A DNA stretch of 13,181 nt from an uncultured Actinomycetes bacterium. Lineage in GTDB: Bacteria > Actinomycetota > Thermoleophilia > Solirubrobacterales > 70-9. The notes under the pieces are model-generated. The model saw only the letters and a program-made list of their open reading frames with translations, did not search any database and was not told the DNA's origin. A program made the translations under genes and the position numbers. The DNA is taken from positions 1 through 13,181 of the forward strand of contig CAMPIP010000054.1 in NCBI GenBank assembly GCA_946886425.1, in the 5' to 3' direction. Below are positions 1-7,518 of this stretch, piece by piece (positions within the stretch are counted from its first letter, which is position 1; each line of letters begins with the position of its first letter).

Positions 1-1188
1 GGTCCCGATCGAGATCAGTTCGCCGAGCACCGAGAGCGGCACGAAGCCGGCGACGAGGCTGCCGACGATCCCGCAGAGGACGATCGAGAACTGCGGCGTG
101 CGGGTGCGGCGGCTGACCCTGCCGAAGGCGGGCGGCAGCATCCCGTCCTCGGACATCCGCATGAAGATCCGGGTCTGCCCGTAGAGGGTGACCAGGACCG
201 TCGAGGCGAGGCCGACGATGGCGGCGACGTCGGTCAGCTTCAGCAGCCAGTCGAGGTCGCGGCCGCCCGCTTCCAGCGCCGCCGCGATCGGGTCGGCGAC
301 GCCGAGCTGGCGGTAGTCGAGCATCCCGGTGAGGACGAAGCCGACGGCGATGTAGATCGCGGTCGCGATCAGGACCGTGCCCAGCAGCCCGATCGGGACC
401 GTCCGCCGCGGGTCGCGCGACTCGGCCGCCGCCGTGGAGACGGCGTCGAAGCCGATGTAGGCGAAGAAGACGATCCCGGCCCCGCGGAGGACGCCGCTCC
501 ACCCGAAGTCCCCGAAGCCCCCCTCGTGGGCGGGCACGAACGGGGTCAGGTTCGTGGAGGTGACGTAGAAGATCCCGACCCCGACGACGAGGGAGAGGAT
601 CGCGAGCTTGAGGATCACCATCGCGTTGTTGGCTACCGCCGACTCCTTGGTGCCGAGCCAGAGCGCGCCGGAGGTGAGCAGCATCACCGCGATCGCCGGC
701 AGGTTGACGACGCCCGGGTCGTCGCCGAAGGGCGGGCTGGCGAGCGCGTGCGGAATCTGGACGCCGAGCGTTTCCGTCAGCGAGACGAAGTACCCCGACC
801 AGCCGACCGCCACGGTCGAGGCGGCGAACAGGTACTCGAGCAGCAGGTCCCAGCCGATGAACCAGCCGATCAACGGCCCGAAGGCCGCGAAGGCGTAGGA
901 GTAGGTGCTGCCCGCGGCCGGGATCGAGGAGGCCAGCTCGGCGTAGCAGAGGGCGGTCAGCCCGGCCACGATGCCGGCGAGCACGAAGGAGATCAGGACC
1001 GCCGGGCCGGCGTAGTGGGCGGCGGCGTCGCCGGTGACGACGAAGATGCCGGCGCCGACGACACTGGCGACCCCGAGCAGGGTGAGGCTGAAGGCGCCGA
1101 GCGCTTTCGAGTCGAGCCGGGCGCGGTCGTGTTCGGCCGTCGCCAGGATCGCGTCGAGGTTGCCGCGACCCTTCGGCTCAACGCTCAT
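1..1188 (-). CDS. APC-family amino acid permease, C-terminus cut off by the window edge
   Basis: This is the N-terminal 396 codons of an inner-membrane amino acid/polyamine/organocation transporter; the gene runs off the left edge. Translating the minus strand from the ATG at 1188 gives an uninterrupted frame to base 1. The first membrane helix carries the substrate-binding motif GAGIFV (residues 45-50), followed by VTG. Residues 242-256 contain FAYIGFDAVSTAA, typical of helix 6 of the cationic amino acid transporter (CAT/YfnA-like) branch. About ten hydrophobic segments are visible, and full-length relatives have roughly 460-500 residues, so about 70-100 are missing. AGGA lies 8 bases before the ATG; CAGGAT in the same place could instead be a -10 box of a leaderless mRNA. 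The start is 53 bases from the divergent DUF998-like gene. Substrate cannot be told from the sequence; amino acid uptake is a family-level inference. Confidence 0.9.
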   Translation of the reverse strand, partial: MSVEPKGRGNLDAILATAEHDRARLDSKALGAFSLTLLGVASVVGAGIFVVTGDAAAHYAGPAVLISFVLAGIVAGLTALCYAELASSIPAAGSTYSYAFAAFGPLIGWFIGWDLLLEYLFAASTVAVGWSGYFVSLTETLGVQIPHALASPPFGDDPGVVNLPAIAVMLLTSGALWLGTKESAVANNAMVILKLAILSLVVGVGIFYVTSTNLTPFVPAHEGGFGDFGWSGVLRGAGIVFFAYIGFDAVSTAAAESRDPRRTVPIGLLGTVLIATAIYIAVGFVLTGMLDYRQLGVADPIAAALEAGGRDLDWLLKLTDVAAIVGLASTVLVTLYGQTRIFMRMSEDGMLPPAFGRVSRRTRTPQFSIVLCGIVGSLVAGFVPLSVLGELISIGT

Positions 1189-1228
1189 GGGCGGGCATCC
1201 TGCCAGCGTCACCGGCGCGACCGGCATC

Positions 1229-1234
1229 TAGGCT
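1229..1234 (+). promoter_or_regulatory. Candidate -10 box of a leaderless message (TAGGCT)
   Basis: TAGGCT ends 7 bases before the GTG of the DUF998-like gene. The expected transcription start would coincide with the start codon. No convincing -35 element was seen. Confidence 0.4.
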
Positions 1235-1241
1235 GCGGCCG

Positions 1242-1955
1242 GTGACCCGCCCCCGCTCGCTCGCCCTGGCCGGCCTCGCCACTGCCCTGCTCGCCAACTT
1301 CTGGCTGCTCGAAGACTGGCTGGCCGCCCGCACCGACCTCTCCGATGCCTGGATCAGCGACCTCGCCGCCCGCACCCAGGTCTACGGCTGGCGCTTCCAG
1401 CTGCTCGAAATCGCCGCTGGGCTGGCGGTCGCCGCCTACGCGGCCCTGCTGCTGCGGGCGACCGCGGAGCCCGGCCGCCCGGACGAGCCGCCCGCCCCTC
1501 CCCTGCTCCGCCGCGGCCTCGGTTTCCTGCTTGCCGCCGGCGCCCTGCTCGCCATCGGCGGCGGCGCCCCGCTCAGTTGCTCCGAAGCCCTCGAACACGC
1601 CTGTGACCTCAGCTACGACCCCTTCGACCTCGTCCACAGCACGGCCAACCTGCTCGAAACCGTTTCCCTCGCCGCCGCCTTCGCCCTCGTCGGCACCGCC
1701 CTCCGCGGCCACCCCGCCAGCCGCCGCCTCGGCACCGCCACCCTCGCGATCGGCGCCGCCTGGCTCGCCCTCACCCTGGTGACCGGCCTCAGCTATCCCT
1801 TCGACGGAATCGACACCGTCAAAGGCCTCTGCCAGCGCGCCGCCCAGGTCCTCCTCGGCTGCTGGCTGGTACTGCTCGGGCGCCTCGCGGACTCCGCGAC
1901 CAAGCCCGAATCGAGGACTACCTGTGGGCGCCGCACCTCCGCCCCCAAGGGCTGA
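1242..1955 (+). CDS. DUF998-like integral membrane protein
   Basis: A 237-residue protein with about six hydrophobic helices (roughly residues 6-24, 50-72, 90-107, 135-155, 165-180 and 198-215). The stretch DAWISDLAART near residue 36 and a loop with two cysteines and a PFDLVHST segment (about residues 113-135) resemble DUF998 membrane proteins, whose biochemical role is not settled. The GTG start at 1242 is chosen because TAGGCT (1229-1234) sits 7 bases before it with no ribosome-binding site, the pattern of a leaderless message. The basic, polar tail (last 20 residues) is probably cytoplasmic. It converges on the DedA gene with only 4 bases between the stop codons, leaving no room for separate terminators. 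The family call is from recall of motifs and is moderate; that it is a real membrane protein gene is much surer. Confidence 0.72.
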   Translation: MTRPRSLALAGLATALLANFWLLEDWLAARTDLSDAWISDLAARTQVYGWRFQLLEIAAGLAVAAYAALLLRATAEPGRPDEPPAPPLLRRGLGFLLAAGALLAIGGGAPLSCSEALEHACDLSYDPFDLVHSTANLLETVSLAAAFALVGTALRGHPASRRLGTATLAIGAAWLALTLVTGLSYPFDGIDTVKGLCQRAAQVLLGCWLVLLGRLADSATKPESRTTCGRRTSAPKG

Positions 1956-1959
1956 AGCG

Positions 1960-2613
1960 TCAGGCCTCCAGCTCGTCCCCCAGCAGGTCCTTGCCGCGTC
2001 GCTTCTGGATCCGCCGCCAGGCTTCGAAGCCGAGGCCGACCGCCATCGCGCAGCCGAACGAGGCCGCCAGCGGCAGCCAGAGGCTTTCCTTGAAGGCTTC
2101 GCCGCCGAGGTAGCCGAGCGCGGAGACGTAGACGGCCCAGATCGCCGCGGCGACGGCGTCGGCGACGACGAAGCGCCGGTAGGGCATCTCCAGCGTGCCC
2201 GCCGCGAAGGTGGTCGCGGTGCGGCCGCCGGGGATGAAGCGGCCGACCGCGATCAGCACCGCGCCGCGCCGCTGGATCGCCCGCTCGGCCCAGTCCAGCC
2301 GCGCCTGCCCCTTCTCGCCGCGGAAGAGGCGGCGGGCGACCGGGTCGCCGACGCGGCGGCCGAGCAGGTAGCTGACGTTGTCGCCGAGGAAGGCGCCAAG
2401 GGCGACCGCGGGCACGATCACGACGATCAGCAGGTCGCCCTGCGCGGCCAGAACCGCGGCCGTGATCACCATCGTCTCCGACGGGATCAGCGGCAGGAGG
2501 ACGTCGGCGCCCGCCGCGAAGAAGACGGCCACGTAGGTCAGCGAGCTGTGCGAGACCTCCTCGGTCAGCCAGTCGAACACGGGCACCCGGTACCCCGATC
2601 GCCGCACCGCCAT
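1960..2613 (-). CDS. DedA/SNARE-associated (PF09335) membrane protein
   Basis: A 217-residue inner-membrane protein of the DedA family, members of which are implicated in flipping undecaprenyl-phosphate or phospholipids and in membrane homeostasis. Seen in the sequence: the re-entrant-loop motif PLIPSE (residues 41-46), GDNVSYLLGRRVG (77-89) and the second re-entrant motif RFIPGGR (125-131), which carries the conserved arginine. C-terminal hydrophobic helices follow at about 152-170 and 178-196, then a short basic and acidic cytoplasmic tail. Length is normal for the family. The ATG at 2613 gives nine extra residues before a GTG at 2586; the GTG start would also leave an intact protein, so the N-terminus is uncertain. 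It is divergent from the small coiled-coil gene, with 45 bases between starts. The exact lipid substrate cannot be read from the sequence. Confidence 0.88.
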   Translation of the reverse strand: MAVRRSGYRVPVFDWLTEEVSHSSLTYVAVFFAAGADVLLPLIPSETMVITAAVLAAQGDLLIVVIVPAVALGAFLGDNVSYLLGRRVGDPVARRLFRGEKGQARLDWAERAIQRRGAVLIAVGRFIPGGRTATTFAAGTLEMPYRRFVVADAVAAAIWAVYVSALGYLGGEAFKESLWLPLAASFGCAMAVGLGFEAWRRIQKRRGKDLLGDELEA

Positions 2614-2658
2614 CCGGATCGCGATGGTTGATCGGTCATCCGGCGGGTACGGGAGACC

Positions 2659-2955
2659 ATGGCAACCTGGCTGATAGTCGTGATCGCGGTCGTCGCGGTG
2701 GTGCTCATCGCCCTCTTGCTGATGGCGATGAAGCGGGCGCGTGCTCGGCGGGCGATCGAGCGCGAACGGTTAACCGAGCAAGCCGGCGGGCACCGCACCG
2801 AGTCCGAGCGCCACGCCGAGGTCGCGGACAGGCAGCGCGCTCGCGCCGACGAGCTGGCCCAGGAGGCCGCCGAGGCCGACCAGCGCGCCGCCCGGGAGCG
2901 GGAGATGGCCCGCCATCACGGCCGCAAAGCGGAGGACCTCGAGGACAAGCTCTAG
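2659..2955 (+). CDS. Small membrane-anchored coiled-coil protein
   Basis: A 98-residue protein not recognised as a named family. Residues 3-24 form one strongly hydrophobic helix (rich in V, I, A, L). From about residue 25 to the end the chain is highly charged (R, E, D, Q, A) with heptad-like spacing, consistent with a long helix or coiled coil. It is probably an anchored scaffold with the charged part in the cytoplasm. GGGAGA lies 5 bases before the ATG and acts as ribosome-binding site. The stop is 6 bases before the ATG chosen for the DUF2243 gene, so the two are probably co-transcribed. Codon use (many GAG, GCC, CGC) matches its neighbours. The opposite strand is also open over this stretch, but that translation has shadow-like composition. 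Confidence 0.68.
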   Translation: MATWLIVVIAVVAVVLIALLLMAMKRARARRAIERERLTEQAGGHRTESERHAEVADRQRARADELAQEAAEADQRAAREREMARHHGRKAEDLEDKL

Positions 2956-2961
2956 CCCGCG

Positions 2962-3465
2962 ATGACGCAGCGGGCGGAAGGAGCGGTGAGCGGGGCCATG
3001 GCGACGCGGCGCCAATCGCCGCTGCTCCCCTCCCTGCTGATGGGCATCGGCTTCGGCGGCTTCCTCGACGGCATCGTCCTCCACCAGATCCTCCAGTGGC
3101 ACCACATGTTGAGCAGCGAGGGCTGCTGCCCGAGCTCGACGCTGCTCGGCCTCGAACACAACACGCTCGCCGACGGCTTCTTCCATCTGGCGACGTGGAT
3201 CGCGGTCCTGGCCGGCACGATCGCCGCCACTCGTGCTTGGCAGCGCGGCGAGCTGGCGCCCCCGTGGCACCGTCACTTCGGTGGGCTGTTGATCGGCTGG
3301 GGCGCCTTCAACCTCGTCGAGGGCATCGTCGATCACCACGTGCTCGGCCTCCACCACGTCCGGGACGACCTCGGCGCCCCGCTCGGCTGGGATCTCGGCT
3401 TCCTCGCCTTCGGAGCGCTGCTGACAGCCGTCGGTTGGGCTCTCGCCCGGCCCCGGACCGGCTAG
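2962..3465 (+). CDS. DUF2243 family membrane protein
   Basis: A 167-residue protein with four hydrophobic helices. The motif GFLDGIVLHQILQWHHM (residues 33-49) is the hallmark of DUF2243. Further acidic and histidine residues sit at helix ends: D71 and H75, E120, D124, H125 and H126, then H131 and H132. Such membrane-embedded His/Asp clusters suggest metal or haem binding, but that is inference; the family has no agreed function. The start is uncertain. The ATG at 2962 follows the upstream stop by 6 bases and may rely on coupling. GGAAGGAG at 2976-2983 is only 2 bases before an in-frame GTG (2986) and 14 before an ATG (2998). All three starts precede the first helix, so the functional core is unaffected. 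Confidence 0.85.
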   Translation: MTQRAEGAVSGAMATRRQSPLLPSLLMGIGFGGFLDGIVLHQILQWHHMLSSEGCCPSSTLLGLEHNTLADGFFHLATWIAVLAGTIAATRAWQRGELAPPWHRHFGGLLIGWGAFNLVEGIVDHHVLGLHHVRDDLGAPLGWDLGFLAFGALLTAVGWALARPRTG

Positions 3466-3480
3466 CGGCGAACCCTGCGT

Positions 3481-3509
3481 TTCGAAACTGGCCAGGCAGC
3501 CAGTATGAT
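3481..3509 (+). promoter_or_regulatory. Candidate promoter of the first P450 gene (TTCGAA-17-TATGAT)
   Basis: TATGAT (3504-3509) is a near-consensus -10 box, with a weak -35 match TTCGAA (3481-3486) exactly 17 bases upstream. The GTG start codon is 8 bases after the -10 box, so transcription would begin at or next to the start codon. Confidence 0.5.
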
Positions 3510-3517
3510 CGTCCAGC

Positions 3518-4774
3518 GTGTCGGACCAGACCGAGATCGCCGCCGGGGAAGGGAACGTCGAGGACGCCCTGGTGCTCGAGCGGGTGCACTGGGTCGAAGG
3601 ACCCCCGCGGGAGCTGTTCAAGCGGATGCGCGGCCAGTGCCCCGTCCACTGGACCTCCGAGGTGACGGAGCTGCCGAAGGCGAAGGGCTTCTGGTCGGTC
3701 ACCCGCGCCGACGACGTCCACACCGTCAGCCGCGACTGGGAGACCTACTCCTCCGAACTTGGCGGCGTCGTCGTGATCGACGAGGTCTTCCCGATCGAGC
3801 TGGCGCGGGCGATGTTCATCGGCATGGACCCGCCCAAGCACGACCGACTGAAGGCGCTCTTCCAGGCCGGCTTCACGCCGAAACGGATCGCCGCCCACGA
3901 GCCGGCGATCCGCGAGATCGTCACCGGCGTCCTCGACCGCCTCGAGGGGCGCGAGACCGCCGACCTCGTCACCGACGTCGCCCAGCCCGCCGTCTCGCGG
4001 GTGATCGGCAACTTCATGGGCATCCCGGAGGAGGACGACGCCGCCTGGGCCGAGCTGATGAACATGGCGCTGGCGGCGAGTGACCCCGACTACAGCGGCT
4101 CGATCGACAACGTCGAAGAGACCATCCAGCAGGCGATCCAGCAGGTCTTCGCCCGCTGCAATGCCCTGATCGCCGAGCGCCGCGAGAACCCCACAGACGA
4201 CCTGACGAGCGTCCTCGTCCACGCCGAGGTCGAAGGCGAGCGGCTCGAGGAGCACGAGATCGTAATGGGCTTCTTCCTGCTCGTCGCCGCCGGCAACGAC
4301 AGCACCAAGGCGACCTACTGCTCGGCGATGCGAGCGCTGATGGAGAACCCCGGCCAGCGCCGGCTCCTGCTCGAGGACGCTTCCCGGATCCCCGGCGCCG
4401 TCGAGGAGGCGCTGCGGATGTTCCCCGCCTTCGCCCACTTCCGCCGCACCGCCACCAAGGACACCGAGCTGGCCGGCCAGGAGATCAAAGCCGGCGACAA
4501 GGTGGTCATGTGGTACGCCTCCTCCAACCGCGACGAGACCCGCTACGAGGATCCCGACCGCTTCGACGTCCTCCGCAACCCCGAGCACCAGGCCTTCGGC
4601 GCCGGCGGCCGCCACTTCTGCCTCGGCACCGCCCTGGCCCGCCTGGAGCTGAAGATCCTCCTCGAGGAGACCCTCGCCCGCTACCCGAACATCGAGATCG
4701 ACGGCGACCCGGCCTTCATCGAGTCGGCCTTCCTTAACCAGCTGAAATCGTTGCCGGTGCGGCTGAACCCGTAG
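3518..4774 (+). CDS. Cytochrome P450 (bacterial soluble type, CYP124/125/142-like features)
   Basis: A 418-residue haem-thiolate monooxygenase, cytosolic, needing ferredoxin and reductase partners not encoded nearby. Visible landmarks: I-helix AGNDST (residues 258-263), K-helix EALR (297-300, the ExxR pair), [13 protein letters not shown] (337-349) and the haem-binding loop [11 protein letters not shown] (360-370) with the axial cysteine C368. The meander sequence and the LKSLPVRL C-terminus resemble P450s that oxidise sterol side chains or branched lipids, so a lipid-like substrate is a plausible but unproven inference. The residue at the usual proton-delivery threonine is serine (S262). Length is standard. 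The GTG start is supported by TATGAT 8 bases upstream and the absence of a Shine-Dalgarno sequence. The DUF2200 gene follows after 20 bases. Confidence 0.93.
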   Translation: MSDQTEIAAGEGNVEDALVLERVHWVEGPPRELFKRMRGQCPVHWTSEVTELPKAKGFWSVTRADDVHTVSRDWETYSSELGGVVVIDEVFPIELARAMFIGMDPPKHDRLKALFQAGFTPKRIAAHEPAIREIVTGVLDRLEGRETADLVTDVAQPAVSRVIGNFMGIPEEDDAAWAELMNMALAASDPDYSGSIDNVEETIQQAIQQVFARCNALIAERRENPTDDLTSVLVHAEVEGERLEEHEIVMGFFLLVAAGNDSTKATYCSAMRALMENPGQRRLLLEDASRIPGAVEEALRMFPAFAHFRRTATKDTELAGQEIKAGDKVVMWYASSNRDETRYEDPDRFDVLRNPEHQAFGAGGRHFCLGTALARLELKILLEETLARYPNIEIDGDPAFIESAFLNQLKSLPVRLNP

Positions 4775-4780
4775 TCCGGC

Positions 4781-4786
4781 TAGTCT
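4781..4786 (+). promoter_or_regulatory. Candidate -10 box of a leaderless message (TAGTCT)
   Basis: TAGTCT lies in the 20-base gap after the P450 stop and ends 8 bases before the ATG of the DUF2200 gene, so this gene may have its own promoter rather than depend on the P450 transcript. No clear -35 element. Confidence 0.38.
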
Positions 4787-4794
4787 CGCGGCCG

Positions 4795-5154
4795 ATGCCG
4801 AAGCGCTCGACCGATGCCGTCTACGCGATCACCTTCGCGAAGGTCTACCCCCTCTACGTCGAGAAGGCGGAGAAGAAGGGCCGCACCAAGGCCGAGGTCG
4901 ACGAGATCATCCGCTGGCTGACGGGCTACAGCCAGGAGCAGATCGAGGCGCTGGCGGAGAGCGATACGGACCTCGAGACCTTCTTCGCGGAGGCCCCACA
5001 GCTGAACCCGTCCCGGACCCTGATCAAAGGCGTGATCTGCGGCATCCGGGTGGAGGAGATCGAGGAGCCGACCATGCAGTCGATCCGCTACCTCGACAAA
5101 CTCGTCGACGAGCTGGCGAAGGGCAAGGCGATGGAGAAGATCCTCCGCAAGTAA
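4795..5154 (+). CDS. DUF2200 family protein
   Basis: A 119-residue soluble protein. Its sequence closely follows what is known of DUF2200: [20 protein letters not shown] near the N-terminus (residues 10-29), WLTGYSQEQ (41-49), then [27 protein letters not shown] and a C-terminal [19 protein letters not shown]. Family members are about this length and are encoded as lone genes in diverse bacteria; no reaction is established, and no catalytic motif is evident. There is no ribosome-binding site; TAGTCT 8 bases before the ATG suggests leaderless initiation. The family identity is strong, the function unknown. No structural link with the neighbouring P450 is apparent beyond proximity. Confidence 0.88.
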   Translation: MPKRSTDAVYAITFAKVYPLYVEKAEKKGRTKAEVDEIIRWLTGYSQEQIEALAESDTDLETFFAEAPQLNPSRTLIKGVICGIRVEEIEEPTMQSIRYLDKLVDELAKGKAMEKILRK

Positions 5155-5169
5155 CTCCTAGGGATTTCG

Positions 5170-5892
5170 CTAACCAGCCCTGTGTGTCAGGTGAGCAGCT
5201 CCCCAACACGGGCTCGGACGAGCGAGCACGATCCGCTCCAACAGACCGTATGAGGCGGTGGCGCCGTAGACCGCGTACTCGAAGTAGGACTCGACACGGA
5301 GACCGTTTGCCCCGCAAGCGCTCCGTACCTACATCAAGGAGCAACTAAACCTCACAGACCACATCACCGTGGCGCCGCCCACCAAAACGACCTCGTCGAG
5401 CAGCGGGCCGAGGAGTGCCGCCGCGGTCTCCAACGCATCCCCGGCCTTCAAGCTGTCGGGCAGGGCGAGGACTTCATCCAACTCTGACCATTCCTCAGCA
5501 GCCTCGGGCGCCGCGGAGTACAGAGGCTCGACCCCCTTGCCCCCGAACCGCCCACGAGCGAAGGGCCAAACAGGCGGCGGCTCGTCCCCCGAAGAGCGAA
5601 TCGCGCTCGCCATGGGCTCCGCCGCCCACGCCGCAGGCACGCCCGACACAAGCGCACCGAGCCGGCCGGGAACAACAAAGCGAAGCGCGTGAAGCGCGAA
5701 CTCCCCGAAGTGAGGGAGATGTACTTCGCGACGGTCCGCGACATACAGGTCCGCGCCTTCGTGCGCTCCAACGCCCGCTGCACGACCGGATGCCGCGCCC
5801 GAAGTCGCTCTGCGAGCGACCCGTAGTCCAAGGCCCAGGCGCCCCCCAGAGCCGAGGCGAGCCTTGGTGTGGTGCTCGACGGCGCCGCCCGT
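5170..5892 (-). pseudogene. Decayed protein-coding remnant, possibly nucleotidyltransferase-like
   Basis: One minus-strand frame is open from 5892 to 5332 (187 codons), hits TAG at 5331-5329, and continues open for 52 more codons to TAG at 5172-5170. Codon composition is gene-like (GC-rich third positions), strongest from about 5760 to 5332, and proteins in the other frames look like shadows. The translation includes ADLYVADRREVHLPHFGEF and, before the stop, GPLLDEVVLVGGATVMW. That last piece resembles the glycine-rich start of AbiEii-type nucleotidyltransferases. The segment after the stop (ESYFEYAVYGATASYGLLER) also looks coding. There is no good start codon upstream, the first usable one being a GTG at 5649. 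Between about 5830 and 5760 another frame looks better, suggesting frameshifts. Best read as a broken gene; the family is a guess. The only alternative protein is a 106-residue product from 5649 to 5329. Confidence 0.45.
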
Positions 5893-5944
5893 TTAGGGGG
5901 ATGCAACATTCGGAGACGCACGGACCTCAACGGAACAGCAAGGA

Positions 5945-6018
5945 CGCGCCTGACAGGATTCGAACCTGTGACCTTCGGTTTCGTAGACCGACGCTCTATC
6001 CAACTGAGCTACAGGCGC
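5945..6018 (-). tRNA. tRNA-Arg (anticodon ACG)
   Basis: Complete cloverleaf on the minus strand: acceptor GCGCCTG pairs with CAGGCGC, D-arm GCTC/GAGC, anticodon stem TCGGT/ACCGA with loop CTACGAA (anticodon ACG, read as ICG after deamination), T-arm ACAGG-TTCGAAT-CCTGT, discriminator G. CCA is not encoded. It decodes CGU, CGC and CGA arginine codons. It lies between the GNAT gene and the decayed reading frame. Confidence 0.97.
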
Positions 6019-6048
6019 GGGTTCGGGGCTGGCGCCCCGGGAGGCGGG

Positions 6049-6054
6049 ATTCTA
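6049..6054 (-). promoter_or_regulatory. Candidate -10 box for tRNA-Arg (TAGAAT)
   Basis: TAGAAT on the minus strand sits 30 bases upstream of the mature tRNA 5' end, giving a plausible short 5' leader. The leader also contains a perfect 6-bp GC hairpin (6024-6039, loop TGGC). No -35 consensus at the expected distance. Confidence 0.35.
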
Positions 6055-6116
6055 GGGGCTTTAGGGGGGCGACGCGGTCGGTGGGTCCCCCGTTGGTGGC
6101 CGCTGCCCGGGTTGGG

Positions 6117-6707
6117 CTAGGCGAGGGGATCGCGCCACATGGCGTAGGCGGTCGGGCCGCGGGGGAGGTGGATCTCGCGGGTGACGCGGAAGCCGTGGCG
6201 GGCGTAGAAGGCGATGTTGGACTCCTTGGATGACTCCAGGTATGCCGGGACGGCATCGGCGTCGCAGAGCTGGAGAACCGGCTGCAGGAGCCGGGAGCCG
6301 AGACCCTGGCCCTGGGCCTCCGGGGCGACACCGAGAGTGGAGAGGTAGAAGTGCGGTGGCTTGGCCGGGTGGAGGCGCTCGACGTTGAGCAGGCCCCTGG
6401 CGACCAAGGGGGCGCGGAGCCAGTGGCGGGGATGGGCGAAGGCGGTCGCGAGCCGCAGGTCCTGCATCGTCGTGGTCCGCCAGGTGCCGGGCGGAGCCCA
6501 GACCGCGGCGCCGCGGCGGTCGGGGTCGGTGTAGACGAAGCCGTCCGGCAGCTTGGCGCGCAGAATCTCGGCGAAGAAGCGGCGCAGGACGCGGGGGCGC
6601 AGGTGCTCGTGCGGGGCGCTCCAGCTGGAGACCGGGTCGTCCATGAAAGCGGCGGCCAGCGAGCGGGCCAGGGCCGGTTGGTCGGCGGCGGAGGCCTCCT
6701 GGATCAT
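6117..6707 (-). CDS. GNAT family N-acetyltransferase
   Basis: A 196-residue acetyl-CoA-dependent N-acetyltransferase. The acetyl-CoA pyrophosphate-binding motif A is clear: LGVAPEAQGQGLGSRLL (residues 125-141), with the QGQGLG loop. Motif B follows: AYLESSKESNIAFYARHGF (155-173), with the Asn and Tyr typical of the family. The N-terminal half (D-Q-x-A-L-A-R-S-L-A-x-A-F then D-D-P) resembles GNATs annotated near drug- or small-molecule-modifying enzymes, but the substrate is unknown. The ATG at 6707 is preferred over a start 54 codons upstream because AGGGA lies just before it and the upstream extension is Arg/Ser/Pro-rich shadow sequence overlapping the enoyl-CoA hydratase gene. It follows that gene by 31 bases and is the last gene of the leftward pyruvate kinase operon. 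Confidence 0.87.
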   Translation of the reverse strand: MIQEASAADQPALARSLAAAFMDDPVSSWSAPHEHLRPRVLRRFFAEILRAKLPDGFVYTDPDRRGAAVWAPPGTWRTTTMQDLRLATAFAHPRHWLRAPLVARGLLNVERLHPAKPPHFYLSTLGVAPEAQGQGLGSRLLQPVLQLCDADAVPAYLESSKESNIAFYARHGFRVTREIHLPRGPTAYAMWRDPLA

Positions 6708-6738
6708 TCGTCCCTGGACCGACCGGTGCCGATCGGGA

Positions 6739-7518
6739 TCATCGCCCGCGGAACTCGGCGTGGCCGGGGCCCTTCTCGAGGAAGGTCTGGACGGCGTTCT
6801 GGAGATCCTCGGTGGCGAAGAGGTCGCCGGCTTCGGTGCGGACCGCCTCGTCCGCGGCCGGCAGGCCACCTTCGCGGTAGCGGCGGAGGATGTGCTTGGT
6901 CATCGCGTGGGCCTTGGTGGGGCCGGCGGCGAGCTCGGTGGCTAGGGCGCGGGAGCGCTCCTCGAACTCCTCGGCCGGAAAGATCGTGTTGACGACTCCC
7001 CAGCGCTCCATCTCCTCGGCCGGGAAGACGTCGCCGCTCATCACGAACTGCCGCGCCCGGCCGCTGCCGGCGCGCTCGGCGAGGCGCTGGGTGCCGCCCA
7101 TCGACGGGGTCAGGCCGACGACCTTCTCGACCAGGCCGAAGGCCGCCTTCGGCGAGGCGACGATCCAGTCGCAGGCGAGGGCGATCTCGAAGGCCGCGGT
7201 CAGGGTCAGGGCGTGGGCGGCGAAGACGATCGGGGCCGGCAGCTGCTCGAGGGTGTCGATCATCCCCAGCAGCTCGTCCCAGAGCTCGCTCGCCTGTGCC
7301 GGCGTCAGGCCCGCGAAGACGTGGACGTCGACGCCGCCGGAGACGGCGCGGCCCTCGGCGCGGATCAGCAGCGCCCGCGGCGGCTCCGCGGCCACCTCGA
7401 CGACCGCTGCCCGCAGGTCGTCCATCATCCGCTGGTCGAAGAGGTTGAGGGGCGGGCTGTCCAGGGTCAGCACCGCCAGGCCGCTCTCCTCCCGCTCCAG
7501 TCTCGCCGCCGCGCTCAT
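6739..7518 (-). CDS. Enoyl-CoA hydratase/isomerase family protein, atypical oxyanion region
   Basis: A 259-residue crotonase-fold protein. Seen: SPPLNLFD near the N-terminus, the first oxyanion-loop region AVSGGVDVHVF (58-68), HALTLTAAFEIALACD (102-117) and FGLVEKVVGLTPSMGGTQRL (127-146). Both acidic positions used for hydration are present (E111 and E131). The second oxyanion segment, normally GGG before the glutamate, reads TAAFE here, so the backbone geometry or the substrate may differ. Typical members hydrate or isomerise 2-enoyl-CoA in fatty acid or amino acid breakdown; the true substrate here is unknown. Its ATG overlaps the pyruvate kinase stop (ATGA, bases 7515-7518), implying translational coupling. 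Length is normal for the family. Confidence 0.88.
   Translation of the reverse strand: MSAAARLEREESGLAVLTLDSPPLNLFDQRMMDDLRAAVVEVAAEPPRALLIRAEGRAVSGGVDVHVFAGLTPAQASELWDELLGMIDTLEQLPAPIVFAAHALTLTAAFEIALACDWIVASPKAAFGLVEKVVGLTPSMGGTQRLAERAGSGRARQFVMSGDVFPAEEMERWGVVNTIFPAEEFEERSRALATELAAGPTKAHAMTKHILRRYREGGLPAADEAVRTEAGDLFATEDLQNAVQTFLEKGPGHAEFRGR

Noticed and set aside
526..1245. A 239-codon plus-strand frame opposite the permease
   Set aside because: Arg/Gly/Asp/Glu-rich repeat-like product typical of the antisense of a membrane protein gene in GC-rich DNA.
3308..4615. A 435-codon minus-strand frame opposite the first P450
   Set aside because: Shadow composition (Val/Gly/Asp/Leu/Arg) and no recognisable domain; the sense strand is a complete P450.
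5945..6018. Attachment-site duplication of the tRNA-Arg 3' end
   Set aside because: No second copy of the tRNA 3' segment was found elsewhere in the window.
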